Shown here one piece after another: positions 38,143-51,100 of a stretch of DNA of 64,000 nt; position 1 is the first letter of the stretch; each line of letters opens with the position of its first letter. Origin of the DNA: Klebsormidium nitens (taxonomy: Eukaryota > Streptophyta > Klebsormidiophyceae > Klebsormidiales > Klebsormidiaceae); contig DF236952.1 of the NCBI GenBank assembly GCA_000708835.1, forward strand, positions 124,001 through 188,000. Direction: 5' to 3'. Position numbers and translations under genes: made by a program. The notes under the pieces are model-generated. The model saw only the letters and a program-made list of their open reading frames with translations, searched no databases and had not been told where the DNA came from.

Positions 38143-39191
38143 CGTGATGCAATCAGCTTGCAGGAGAGTGTTGAGAAACTAATCCAACGAGATTGCAGCT
38201 GCATGTGAGCCACCTCAAGGCCCTCAGTCCGAGTCAAGGGAAGGACTTTCTTGAGCAAGCGAAAGTGCCTCAAACCAGCGCGTCTTCCCTGCTCACACTA
38301 TCATTGATTTGCACCAATGGCAATTTCTCTGCACGTTCTGCAAGTTTCTGCAAGTTCTCTGCACCCCATTTGTATCTCCTGGTCATGTCCTCCAGGGCCT
38401 TATTCCCACTTGGTTTCAGCCGGTTCGTCCTACCGGGCAATAATATTGCGGAGCACGGTGCACCTCGTATCTTGGCGAAGTGGAACTTGCACAGCGAAAC
38501 CCACTGCAGCCTCAGGAAAGGTGGCAAACACAAGCGGCAGGGCGTCCAGTGGCATTGGTTGAGTCCCTCTCACAGCCACATTGTGTCAGGCCGAGCTCAC
38601 AGCCATGTCCCTTCCTCGATCACAGGCTTACCCTTGGACCAGCATGCTCTCTTCCGGCCCAGATGACCACCGAGCTGGAGAATGTTTCTTTCGCGGTGGT
38701 GCCTGCTTAATGGAGAATGCATTGTGCGCTTCAAGTTACAAGTTGTCAACAGCCTCTTTTTTAGAAACACTTTGAGAGGGGCTTCCGCAGTATTGCAGCC
38801 GTCTGCTGGAGCCACCCAGCACTGCAGCGATCCGCTAGAGCCACCTAGACTTGACTATCAACATTATCAGAACCGGAACCACCAGAATCACGGCCATCTT
38901 TTTGTTGGGGTAATGGGGAAGGGGCTGTCATCAACGAGCCTTTGGAAGGAAGGGTGCTGGGGCTCCACTCAGAGCCGCTTTGCCTTCACTACTGACAAGA
39001 ATGTGACTTTGAATGGCACTCAGAGACATTTGCAACTCCTCAGCAGTGCTGCGGCTTCTGAACAATCTAGTCTAACTCCAAGGGCAGGTGTCCCAAAGGC
39101 TTCTCTCTGCAAGTTGAAAAGGACCGTCACTCATGGCACCGCCAATGGTTCTCCTCACAAAGCAATCGGCCTCGACTCGTCTCGCTCAACA
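38143..39191. other. Divergent region between HBS1 and the TOPRIM-UvrD gene
   Basis: About 1 kb, probably two promoters plus the 5' UTR of the right-hand gene. The plus-strand frame is already open from 38682, so coding sequence could begin earlier than 39192. Confidence 0.45.
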
Positions 39192-42100
39192 ATGAGAGGC
39201 CTTGCCGTCCTGCGAGCGATTGGTGCGGCTGCAGCATTTGAGAACCATCTGACTGGGCGAGTGTCCAGACCGGCTTTGAACACCTTTCGGAACTCGAGCA
39301 CTGTTACAGCCGCAGACACAAAGAGTGCTGGGGCCACATCAGAGACTGAGCGAACACCAAGGATCTCAACCAATGAACGGTCCCGCTCTGATCCTCGTTC
39401 CCCAAGCCCCCCTGCTCTGAACTTGAACAAGCATCGGGCCGGTGTGTCAAAAGGTTCCGGCTGGACGGCAGACAGGGCCCGTTCCCCTGGTGAGTCGAGC
39501 GCAACTGAGAAGCGGCCGCTTCCGCCGCTCGCGATTGTAGAGAAGCTTCTCAAGGTCAAGGGGGGCTCTGCCTCTCTGCCTTTGCTGAAAGATGATTGGT
39601 CAGAAGGGGGCCGGAGGAGGGGGGGCGTCGAACGGCACACATCGGCAGATCGGAAGCCGGATGGGAGTGGGGGGCAGTCCGTGCAGGCTCAACTGGGGGA
39701 GAAGGGAATCGTCCTGCCAGAGTATGGGCCAGGATCTTATAGAATCCTCTGTCCAAAGGTAGGCTTTGACTGTCTTCTGAGCTATTGATTTCTTTCCTGG
39801 CAATCTTCGCTTACTACACTGGATCAACATCCAGATGGGCAACTGCATTGCCCCTGCTTTTTGCCTTGTGATGTCTCTCTCTCGATGGCCTCCGTGCAGG
39901 AGCAGATTCAAGATGCGAGCTGTCCTTTCTCAAAATATGCAAAGACAAACTTCAGTAATCTACGCCTGTTCACCCAGGAAGGACGGCATTCTTGGTACAG
40001 AGCAACGTGCGTTCTCGTTTCACAAATCCGGCGGCCAGTCCACTCACCAAGATAAGACCTCGCTCGCTTTGCAGTGCAATGGTGGAAGCTCCGCAGAAGC
40101 TGCCCTCAGTGTCACCATCTCCAATGGAACCGCCGTCTGGTGCTGCCATCGGGCCACTTGTGGCTGGACGGGGCGTGCCGGAGCCAGCCGATATGTTCCC
40201 TCCTCCTCTCAAGGTGGTGCTCCTTCAGGCTCCGCCCAGGGTAATTTCGTGCGCCCCCCAAAGCGGCCTCCCAAGCTGCCCCGCCCTGAAGACCTGTTGG
40301 ATCTCCCCCCGGAGATGGTTGACTTCTTCAATGGGAGGGGGATAAGCGAGGCGACTCTAGCGCGGAACGGGGTTAGGATGCAGGTCGCATTCTGCCCCCA
40401 GAAGAAAGAATCGGTGCCGGCGGTCGTGTTTCCGTACTACTGGGGGGGCGAGCTGGTGAACGCCAAGTACAGAACACTGGACAAGCAGTTCTGGCAGGTG
40501 AGACGTGTTTTTTTGATTGTCGGACAGATCCTCTGCCCTCCTAGCTGACGACTTTCAAGAGCACGTTTGAAACGGAGTTGGTGAGGTTTATCAAAGTCAG
40601 GGAAAGGAGATTGCAAAGTAAGCCCCCCGCGCTGTTGTATTCCGTATGCGACCTTGTGGAGGCTGTATGTCACACCTTTAGGTGAATGTCCTCACCACAC
40701 CAAGCCATAAATCCTACACCAGATTGTCTTGCAATCATTCAAGAGGGAGTTCTGGTTTCAAATTTTACATCAAAATGGTTACAGGGGGAACCAGAGAAGG
40801 AGCACTCTCGACGAAAAGCTTTGGATCGGTTCTGTGAGAACGAAAGACGGAATCGAGAACTCTCAAGTTCCATTTCTTCTGGAACATTAGAGCTTCCTGT
40901 TGAAATGAGTCCCCACTTTTGTACCGTAAGTTCGTGACACTTGTGCGCAAGCTGCTTTTTGCAGATCAAGGGGGCCGAGAAAGTTTTTTACGGCATCGAT
41001 GACGTCATCGACAGCGAGACGGTCATCATTGTGGAAGGCGAGATGGACAAGTTGGCCCTGGAAGAGGCCGGCTACAGGAACTGCGTCAGCGTGCCAGGTC
41101 AGTGTTACATCACCACTGCTCTCATTAATGCCTGCGCATCTCATCCTTTTCAAAAGGCCGTTAAATTGGAACTTGCTCTTTCCAAGCTGGAAGTTACGTT
41201 GTTCAGCCCAACCTCACTCCCGGTTCGCCTTAAATCAGTTCGACCTTGTCGTCCACCTTCCTTAGACACATGCCGCTTACGGGGTGAATTCGTTCTTCTT
41301 GATCCGGTTGTCTGGGACCAATGGAGAGGTGTGTTACGCTGGGGACGTGTGCCCCTGTATGCTAAACTTGAAAATTGTAAAACCAGATATGCAGTTGAAG
41401 TTTCAATGAACAATCAGGTCCCTTCGCAGATTTCCTCCATCTTAAAGGGCTTCCGCCTCTTCTCGCCGGGAGTAGAAATGGGCCCGTGCTTGCCACGTCG
41501 CTTTGGAGACTTAGCGTTCACTTACGAAGCCTCACAACTGTCCGCACGAAATGCTTACGAACTCTTTGGCTCATGCTGCTTTCAGAGCACAACGTCGTTG
41601 CCCTAACCTTATTCAAAGATCTTATTCAAAAGTGTTGTGTCTGCAGATGGGGCTCCCGCCAAGGTATCATCAGACCCGTCCGCGCCAACCCCTTTCAGTG
41701 ATCGTAAGTACTCATACGTCTGGACCTGCCAAGAAGACCTCAGCAAAGCGTCCAAATTCGTACTCGCAACGGATGCGGACGGTCCGGGGCAGGCGCTGGC
41801 CGAGGAGTTGGCGCGTCGGCTGGGCCGGGAGAAATGCTGGCGGGTTAATTGGCCGTTTATGCCCGACGGGAGGCGGGTTAAGGACGCTAACGAGGCGCTT
41901 ATGGCACTCGGAAGGGCGGGGGTGAAAGCGGCAGTTGAGGGGGCTGAGCCGGTTCCAGCTGTCCAGACTTCGGACCCTGACCCAGCTGTAGATGGGGCTT
42001 CCCACGAGCAGACAAGGATTAGTGGGTCCGGGGTAGACGCGGGGTCAGGGTCTCGGGGCGAAGTACCGGGATCTGGGGTCAATGACGCGGGGCGGAACGA

Positions 42101-45100
42101 GATGGGTAAATTGTTCGAAAGTACAAAGAGGGGAAGCGGATCTGAAAGACCGAAGGAGACGAGGCCAGTTTTGCAAGCCTCTAGCAAAGGTCCTGGTGGG
42201 TCGCAACACTTTGCGGGAACAGCTCCAAGGTTCGGAAGCGCAAAAGGGGGCTCGTTCTCACCCGGCAGTGTATCCACGAGAGCAGCGGCTCTGCGTGCGA
42301 TACCAGGGCCGGTGGAGACAGGCACCGGGCTCGGATGGTCGTCGTCCCATCTAAAGGTCCGTTCCCTGTCGACAAGGTCCAACGGTTTCGTTTGCAGCGC
42401 AGTGCGCGGCGGTCAAGGGGAAGCCGCGCACAGCAACGGGGAGGCGGCGGGGGACGAAGACGTGGCTTTGGACGGGAAGCCAGTGGCGCCACTTGTGAAG
42501 CGAGGCGCGCTGGCCATTCCTCGGAGGAGGTCGGCGGTTGTGGTAGGAAAAGGGGGTGGGGAGCAGCCTTTGGGGAGTAGTGAGTCGCTGCATTTTGCAG
42601 CAAGGAATGATGAGGAGAGTGAGAGCGCGGAACGATTTACTGCTCGGGTCGGAGTAAGTTCGGAAAGTGAGCGGGTTGTAAATTGGTGGGAAAAGGAGTT
42701 CCCCGGCGTTGTTTCCCCTGGATACTTGGAGCCGCGGCAGAATCCGGCGACTGGGCGACGAGCTTTCATACCGGATGCGGAAGCACGGGCAATTGGGGGG
42801 CAGAACGGAGGGTCTGCTGACGCACCAAAAGTGCGGAAAGTCAGGCTACGGAGGACAAAGAGTGCGCCAACGCTGGAGGGTAGCGGAGGAAATAATCTGA
42901 CAGCATCGCAGGCGCCTCTACCAAGTTTGTTTCGGACAAATGCGGGTGTTTCCACCAAGCAGGGAGAGGGTTTGCACAAGGGTGCAGATCCGGGCAGAGG
43001 ACACGTTACAAGCGCGGGGAAACAAGGGTCCAATGGCGTGGTCGGTGATTCAGCCCCGGTCGGAATCAAAAGAGTCGCGAAGACCCTTCCTGACGGTACA
43101 GACCGTACTCGAGCAATATCAACCACAGCCGGCTCAAACACTGCGTCTGAAAGCGGTGCGATTGCGGGTTCGCCAGCGAGTTCGGACCTGACAACCGAGC
43201 GGACGCAACACGGGGAGAGCGAATCGGACGGCCCCCCGAGCAGTCCGGCAGCGTCCGGACTGAACGAGGAGCAGCTGGCGGCGGTGTTTGCCCCGGTGGG
43301 TCCAGTGCGCGTGGTGGCGGGACCCGGGTCAGGGAAAACCAAGGTGCTGACCAACCGGGTTGCGCACCTGGTGCTCGACCGGGGGGTGAAGCCCTGGAAC
43401 ACGCTGGTAAGTGCGGCCCGGGAAGTGTGTTTCGGTCTTTGGGTTTGTGAAACATTCAGATTAAGGCAGTTCGAGAATTGTTGGCAAACGCACTCGCGGT
43501 GATGTCTGACCAACGTGCTGATCACTGACGCCTCCTGGAAACGTTTGGATAAGAGCGGGTCAAATCTGGTCCGGGAAAACCAAGGTGCTATCCAACTGGG
43601 TTGCGCACTTGGTGCTTGACCGGGGGGTGAAGCCCTGCTGATAAGTGCGGCCTAGGAAAATGTCTCGGGCTGTCGAATTTCATGAACTCTTGACTAAAAG
43701 AAGGTGAGCCTTTGAACATGCTAATAAGTGCGGCCCTAGGGAAGCTTCCCGAGATGTTGAATTTGACGATTGTTTGGAGAACAGCGAATCGAGAGGACCA
43801 TCAACAAAATGGACTTGCCGTGTTATTTGACGGCTCTCTTGCGCCTGTTGCTTGTCCTTCTTGTTTTGCAAAGCCTGCAAGGAATCCTTTTCGCGTAAGC
43901 AGCATACTTTTGTTCTCGTTGGGCCCTTTGAGCCGTTCTTGCAAAACTAGCAAATGGTTTATTTTGGACTAGCACGGGTCCTTTTATCTCTTGAGCCAAA
44001 CGGTACTCCCAACCCCCCAGTCTCCAAAAAGCCGCGTCCTTCACCTCCTCATCAAAGCGGGTCAAATCTCCACCGTGGAAAAAGGAAAAGGTGGGTACCG
44101 CAGGAACCGTCCCACCTGACGAAGTCTGAGCCTGACATAAAATTGGAACATAAAATTGGAATTTGTGTATCTGTATCCCACTCCTTTCGCTACTGCAGAG
44201 CATCACTTTCACCAATAAGGCGGCCTACGAGATGCGGGAGCGGCTCGGCATAATGCTCGACGAGCACATGGCCAGCCGACTTGCGGTACGAACCGCTGGT
44301 CTCTGTCTTGAGCTTGTCGGTTATTCTTTGTATCGTGATCTTGCGCGGGCATGAAATTGCTGCGGTTTTGGTTTGGTTAAGTCTGATGCTCGTGTCTTGC
44401 GAAAGATCACTGCAGAGCGTGTGATGCTTGCCACTTGCTCTGCTTTCAGTCTCAGTACGCTCTGACTGTGCATTCAAACCCTTCTTTTGGACTTGGCTTT
44501 TGGATCGATCTACGACTCTGCCCATCATTGCTTGTTGGTGGCTTCTTTATGCTTCCACTGCAAGTCGTTCATCCTTCTGGAGATTACACTACACTTTCAC
44601 TTGTTTTGGACACCTTCGAGCAAGGAACAAAGTAACCTTGGGTCCTCAAACGTATAGGAGGACATCCTCGCAACTCTTCTAGTCAATCTCGGCATTGTAT
44701 CGGTTGATGTTTCCAGCAATGAGTCGGCATCTTCTTGTCCCGGGATCTTATGGAATTCCGATACCGCACCCTTTCTTGTTCTCGCGTTCTGGTCAGGTTC
44801 TCGGTTACGTTCTTGCGTCTTTCGTTTCTCGCGAGAGAGACGACTTCGTAACGGTCCGAAGCACTGTAAAACTACCGAAAAACCAATGCATGGACAAATC
44901 CTTGCACTTTTGCTACGATCTCTTTGGACTGAGCGTCGAGGACCTATGATGTCTAAGTATCAGTATCGCTGTCGTAGACACCACCTGTGGTAACAGCGGG
45001 CGGTGTCAATGGCGACTCCTTGATTGCTGAGGTCCACATCCTGACACTATCGGTATGGCTGCCGCCAGTATTCACCTTCTTTCTCAATCGCTGTTTTAGA

Positions 45101-48100
45101 TCAGGATCTTCAACCTGGGACTGTGATTTGCAACACTTTTTTTTTGTCTTACTTCTTACATGTTACATCACCTGTTGTGGCGTCTCGAGATTACAGATGT
45201 TGCTCGCTCTCGCGTGTTCAAATAAAACCTTTCTCTCAGTCTATGAGGTCAGACCTCGACGCCCGCGAAAGCAGAAGCCGTCTTGCTCAAAAGTGTGCTT
45301 GACGATTGGTTGTTGCACATAGTACTAGGTATCGGTCCTGAGTGCTTCTGACAGAGGATTAGAGTCGCAGAGTGCGATTGAGTGGGTCGGCATGTCTTAT
45401 GTCTTCCAAGCTTCTGACGATTCGAGCGCTGTAAATCTGGCAGGTAAGTCGACGGGATTTGTTGCGACTCTCGTTGCCAAAAGCGATGCATCCAGCCGAA
45501 AGACGAGCAGTCCGCTTATCTTGCCTACGTCTAGTCTATGTTCGTATTGTCAAGTCTATATTCGCGCTGAAGAAAAGTCGTAAACAAGACATCTTTCTCA
45601 GTGCTCAGGTTAATCCTCTTCCTAAAGTAAGTTGGTTATCAGGCCCAATAGCTTCGTGCCACGTGTCCGCAGGTGGGCACCTTCCACGGCATCTGTGCGC
45701 GCATCCTGCGCAAGTCCGTCGCGAGCATGCCCGACTGCGGCCGGACCACGACTTACGTCATCTATGACGAAACCGACTCCGCGTCCCTCCTCCGCAACAT
45801 TCTCAAGAAGGTACGCTGCGAGTCAATGCAACTGATCAGCATTCTCAAGCTTCTTTCGGAATTTTACTCGACGTGGCGAAGTTCTTGGTCAGCTTGCTTC
45901 TCCCAACCGCCGCAGGTCAGGCTGCCGTATTGCTCTTTAACGCTGTTTCAGCGCAGGGTGTCCTCTGCCCCGATCCGCAGAGCAAAAGAATCCGCCAGTG
46001 TGGATTAGAATCTTTTTGAAGGCTTGAAAGCTCCCGACCCTTGCACATCTTCTACCCTTGAAAGGAGAGTGGTTCATCTGGACGGCTTTGAATCCGAACT
46101 TGCACAAGGCTTTGACGATTCCACGTCTTTAGCTTACGATTCTCTCGATTCGGCTTTTCAACTTAGTCGTTGCAGCTGAGCCTGTCAATCGGCACTGAGG
46201 TGCCCCTGACGGTCTCATCTGCTTGAGCTGATTGGCTATATATTTTGAGTAACCCTTAACAACTTAAGCGTTTACCTGGACGGCAGCTGACTCGCGTGTT
46301 CCCACCTCCTCAGGTCCCGCGTTTCGACCCGGCAAAGATGAGTGTGAAGGACCTCATGGACCGTCTCGGGAAAGAAAAGGCGTGGCGGCTCAGGCGAGAG
46401 ATCGACGGCCGCCAGCAGGGGGATCCCTCCGGCCGCCACGTAGTCCCACTGAAGTCAGCACTTGTCAGCGCAGGAGGGGAGGAGTCTCCCTTGGGGATGG
46501 ATCCCATACTCCAGTCCATAGCTGCACAGTATGAGGTTTGTGCTACCAACGTTACTCTTCTTGCTCTTCTTCCTTGCAGCTTTGCGCTGGTGTGCCTCTT
46601 TCGGGCTTATACTGAGCTCTCAGTGCTTAAGCGTCTGTTTGCATGAAAGGGTTACTCGGGTTCACAAGCTGCATCTTCATGTTTTGTCCATGCCTCTAGA
46701 TTTTTCCTTCAGCTTACCTTCTCATCCATTATGTGGAGGCAAGCTGGTTGTCGTTGTCGATATGGCACATCACGTGCTCGAGGTCAAACTGACGTTCCTA
46801 ACCCAGCTTTCCCCTTGGTCTGTGCGTGTGGTGCGGTAGATAGCCTGATCTGAACTCTTCAACTCGTTCCGCAGCTCGAACTTCGCAATACTGCGCGATC
46901 GCTCGAAGACCGATGCAAGAAGTAATTTGTAGCCTAAACCAATTCCTGATTTGATTCCGCTGATCTGCTTGAGGACCGATGTAAGAGAGTAGCTTAACGC
47001 AACTCCCAACCTAACTTCGCAGGCCGAGCTTCGCAAGTGCAACGCATTCGACTTTATGGACCTGCTGATATGGGCCGTTCGGCTGCTGCGTTCGTGTCCG
47101 TCCGAACTGCAGGTGAGCCCGAATCTTGGCCGTGCCTTTGACCCCTGTGCTCACGTCTTCTCAACACTTGTCGTTGGAGGCCCGGCCCGTTCGGATGCGC
47201 GGATTTGGAACACCCGCAGTCCACACGTCAAACGTTTTGAGGTGGTCAATTAGTCAGCGTCCCCAACCCTTCCAATCGGGGAGGCATCCTAGGGCTTGCG
47301 GCACCTGTATTTGGCGATAAAGTTCTGCACGTTACCAGCCAGGGCGGCTCCTGGGTTATAACTTGAAACTCGAGCCCTAGGTTACCAAGTCAACAGTTGA
47401 AGAGCCAATCAAGTTGAATCACAGTGCGGGCACCATATTTGGGACGCGTTCCAGGGTAACATCCGTCGATTCCCGAGCTGCTGCCGTCTGCTGGGCTGGA
47501 AGACGAACGATTCTGAAACAAACATCCTGAAGCTTCCATGAATCAAGCCTCAAGTATTCTCAATACTGACATACTGGAGGCTGTCGCACCTTTAAGTGGA
47601 CGAATTGCAAGACACAGACTCCGCACAGAACGAGCTGGTGCAGCTGATAGAATCTTTCAGTAGGGCAGTCGTTCTTTGAAAGTCTGAACATTCAATTTCA
47701 AAACAGATCTCGCCTACTGCTGGTGCCACCTTCTGGTGGACGACTTTCAGGACACGGTTGTCTGCAATGATTGCTGCAATCATGCCATTACTGCTGCAAT
47801 AAAAAGTGCGACTTTAACACAGTCCTCGAAATGCACGCATTTGAAAAGTAGGATCCAAAAGCATCAAGGAATCTGCCAATACACTGTAGGCGTACCGCAA
47901 CTTATGGCAGCATCTTTTGGGTGGACGAGTTCCAAAAGACGAATTTCGCCCAGTACGAGCTGGTGCCCTGAGCAAACTTCCAGAATCACAGCCCATGTTA
48001 TTTGGATTAAAGAACTGAAATATATACTCGACTATTGTTGTAGGCGTACCGCGAGTTATGGCAGCATCTTCTGGTGGACGAATTCCAGGACACGGACTTC

Positions 48101-51100
48101 GCCCAGTACGAGCTGGTGCGACTCTTGGGCGAGAAGAACCAGAGCGTGTTCGTTGTGGGCGACATGGACCAGTCTATCTACGGGTGGAGGGGCGCCGACT
48201 TCCGCAACATGCAGCTGCTGTTCGAACGGGACTTCCCAGGGGGGCATGATTACCAGGTGAAATGGGAATGGGTTGTGAAATGATTGGTTGTAAGTGTAGC
48301 TGTCAGTACTTAGAAAGAGTGTTTGCGGGTGCTCATTTCAGGGTCGAAGGTATCAAAAGCTGCGGACCTTGGAGGCAAAATATTGCTTTGCAGCCAGGTT
48401 GATTTTTAAGTTTTACTTCGCATACTCCGTGGAAAGATGTACCGTCTCCTGTGTTGCCTTTTCGGTCAGTGCCGGGGTTTCTTATGGATACTGCATATTC
48501 GTGTGCTCTTCTGCTCACCATAAAGCTCCGTATCCTCTATGTCATTGCCGTCAAGACTGGTTGCTTTTCGATCCTAATTCCCTCGTTCGGCAATCCCTGT
48601 GGCTCGCCGACACTGGTTACGTCCGGTTGCTTCTCCTCTGAGACCCTGAGCCCTTCGTTTGTATCGCGCTCAAAAGTGACCGCACATCCTTGCAGCTGCG
48701 GAAGAACTATCGTTCGACCAAAAACATTCTTCGGGCTGCTGAGGCCCTCATCCGGCAAAGCGAAGTGGATCGCACGATTGGGCGGCACAAGCCGTTGCAA
48801 CTGACCCCCACGAAGGTAGGTCGAGCAGCATTTCTGGAGATGGGTATCTCTGATGAAAGTTTCACATGGAGCTTCGAGCTTCCAAAGACTGGAGGATTTG
48901 GCAGTTAACGAGCAAAAGTGGGGCGAGTGACGCGTCTGCTTGCTCTTGAACGGAGGAACACGCTTTCTATGTAGCGCTGCGTTATGGTTGTCCCGCCTTT
49001 CTGTGAGTGTGACAAAGCACACGTGAAGAGCTTGGCCAGTCAAAGAGAGTCTTTGTTGCTTATATGATGGAAAAGTCAGGTCACTCGAACGGTCTTGGAA
49101 ATTAGGGCGAAGCACCTGCAGAGTTCTGCAGAGGGAAAAGCTTCACTGGGCATGCAAAGAAAGGGTGGAGCCACTTACGAGCTTTTCTGCAGTTTTTTGG
49201 GCAATGAGCTGCTAGCCGAGAGATGTCATCAAAGAACTTTTGGCCGGCGGGTGTGTCAAGATTTTGCCCGGGGCCCCTTCCTGGAATCCATAACAGAACT
49301 CCGGTTTTTGGTGTACAAACATCGAATCCTGCTTTTCTGCAGCCTCACGGGCCGGTCATCAAGTTCCTCGAGAGCGCAACGGACGATGAGGAGGCGGCAA
49401 TGGTGGTGAGCCACGTGCAACTCCTCGTGTCGGCGCGGGGCCACTCCTGGGGGGACATGGCCATACTCTACCGCACCAACTCTCAGGCACGTGCACCCCC
49501 TAAATCAAACATTCTGTTCCGCGCCTAGTTTCTTCACTCTTAAGGGGACGTGGCGGTGCTCTTCCGCACCAACTCCCAGGCAAGTGGCCCCCCCCCCCAA
49601 TTGAAAATTCTGTTTCGCGCCGGGTTTGTGGCGGGTCCATGGCTGTGCCCTTCGCTGGCATTTCAGCCCCCCTGAATCGGGATTTCTATACCTACTTTGG
49701 AGCACTCCTGGGGGAACATGGTGGGGCTATTCGCAGGCACGTTATTCCCCCTGGTTCGGGGGTTCCGCACCAAGTTCGGATCATTCCTTGGGGAGCATGG
49801 CGGTGCTCTCTGCGGGCAATCTTACCCCTCTGAAGCGGAGCTTCTGTTTTGCAACTAGTTTAGATCCCTTTTGGGGGGACGTGGCGGTTCTCGACTACAC
49901 CAAGGTCCCCCCCCAAAATGTAACGTCCACACTCATGCTGAGCCTACAAGTTACAGTTGCAAACTTTGTAAATCGCCTTTCAATTTTCGAGCCTCAAAGT
50001 TAGGCCTGGTATACTCGAGGGACACGGCCGTGCTCTGCCGCACCAATAGTCTCAGGCATGGGCCCACACCTGGATTGGTATCCTGTTTGCACGTCTCAAA
50101 ATTCCATAATGACTCCTCCCTTTCGCTTGTTTCCTCCGTAGCTGATAGCTGATGATGCAGAGTAAAGCAAAAAGCGTTCATGGGGACAAAGGACCACCAA
50201 AGAGTGTGGCAAGCTGTCTAAAAATCCTCGTCAGCTGGTTCCCGAGGCTCTTAGGTTCATTCTGCGAGTCAAAGGGAGTGCGCAAGCTCTGCTTGCTTAA
50301 AAGACACTGCCAACTGCGAACGAGTGCTAGCTGCAAAGGCGCGCAAGGCCACGTTCAAGTCTACCGCCCTTGCGAATCGCTTTTTAAGGCTTCCAGATGT
50401 CATCGCTCGGAACTCGGACCCTCAAGACGTCAGACCGTTACAACGGAATCTTGTTGCATGCAGTCCCGCAAGTTCCAGCAGCAGCTGACTGCGCGGGGGA
50501 TCCCCTTCGTGGTGGTAGGAGGGCTCAGCTTCTACGCACGAAAAGTGAGTACTTTTGAGCTTAGTTTTTTCTCGCCCAGTCTAGTTCGCGCCCTTGTTGA
50601 ATCTGCGTCGAGCACTGCGTTTGGAAGGTTTACTTGCAGACTGCGCAAAGAGATATGGATGTCTTGCACAGGGGTCAGATCCATCATGTGCTTTGCTTTT
50701 TGCTTGACAGAAGGTGGAGAAGACCTCTGCAGGGCTTTGGATAAAAAAGGAAGCTGAAGCTGGATAATCTCTTCCTTGTTTCGCTGAGTGCAGGAGATCA
50801 AGGATATTATCTCCTATCTGAAGTTGATCGCCAACCCGCTGGACGAGGTCGCGCTTAACCGAGTGCTCAACGTTCCCAGCCGAGGTGAGAATGGCCTTTG
50901 TTGTCAGGACGTTCTCTGCTCGTCATTAAGGGGCTTGCAGTATCCTGTTACGGAAACAATCAGGAAGTGCTGCTGGACAGTCGCTTCCTTGCAAAGGCTC
51001 ACAATCACTGCCCACCATTTGGATTAGCTGGGCAGCGTCGGAAATAAACTTGTCCCGCTTTCAATCTGGTTCTGCGCGTTACCAGCTCAAACCCGTTGAA

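Noticed and set aside
42413-43525. 370-codon minus-strand open frame
   Set aside because: It is exactly antisense to the large coding exon 41647-43406, has no recognisable domain, and is explained by GC-rich codon use on the sense strand.
49487-50070. Regular repeats resembling a CRISPR or satellite array
   Set aside because: Unit lengths vary and each unit is a degraded copy of the adjacent exon end, so a splice-junction duplication explains them.
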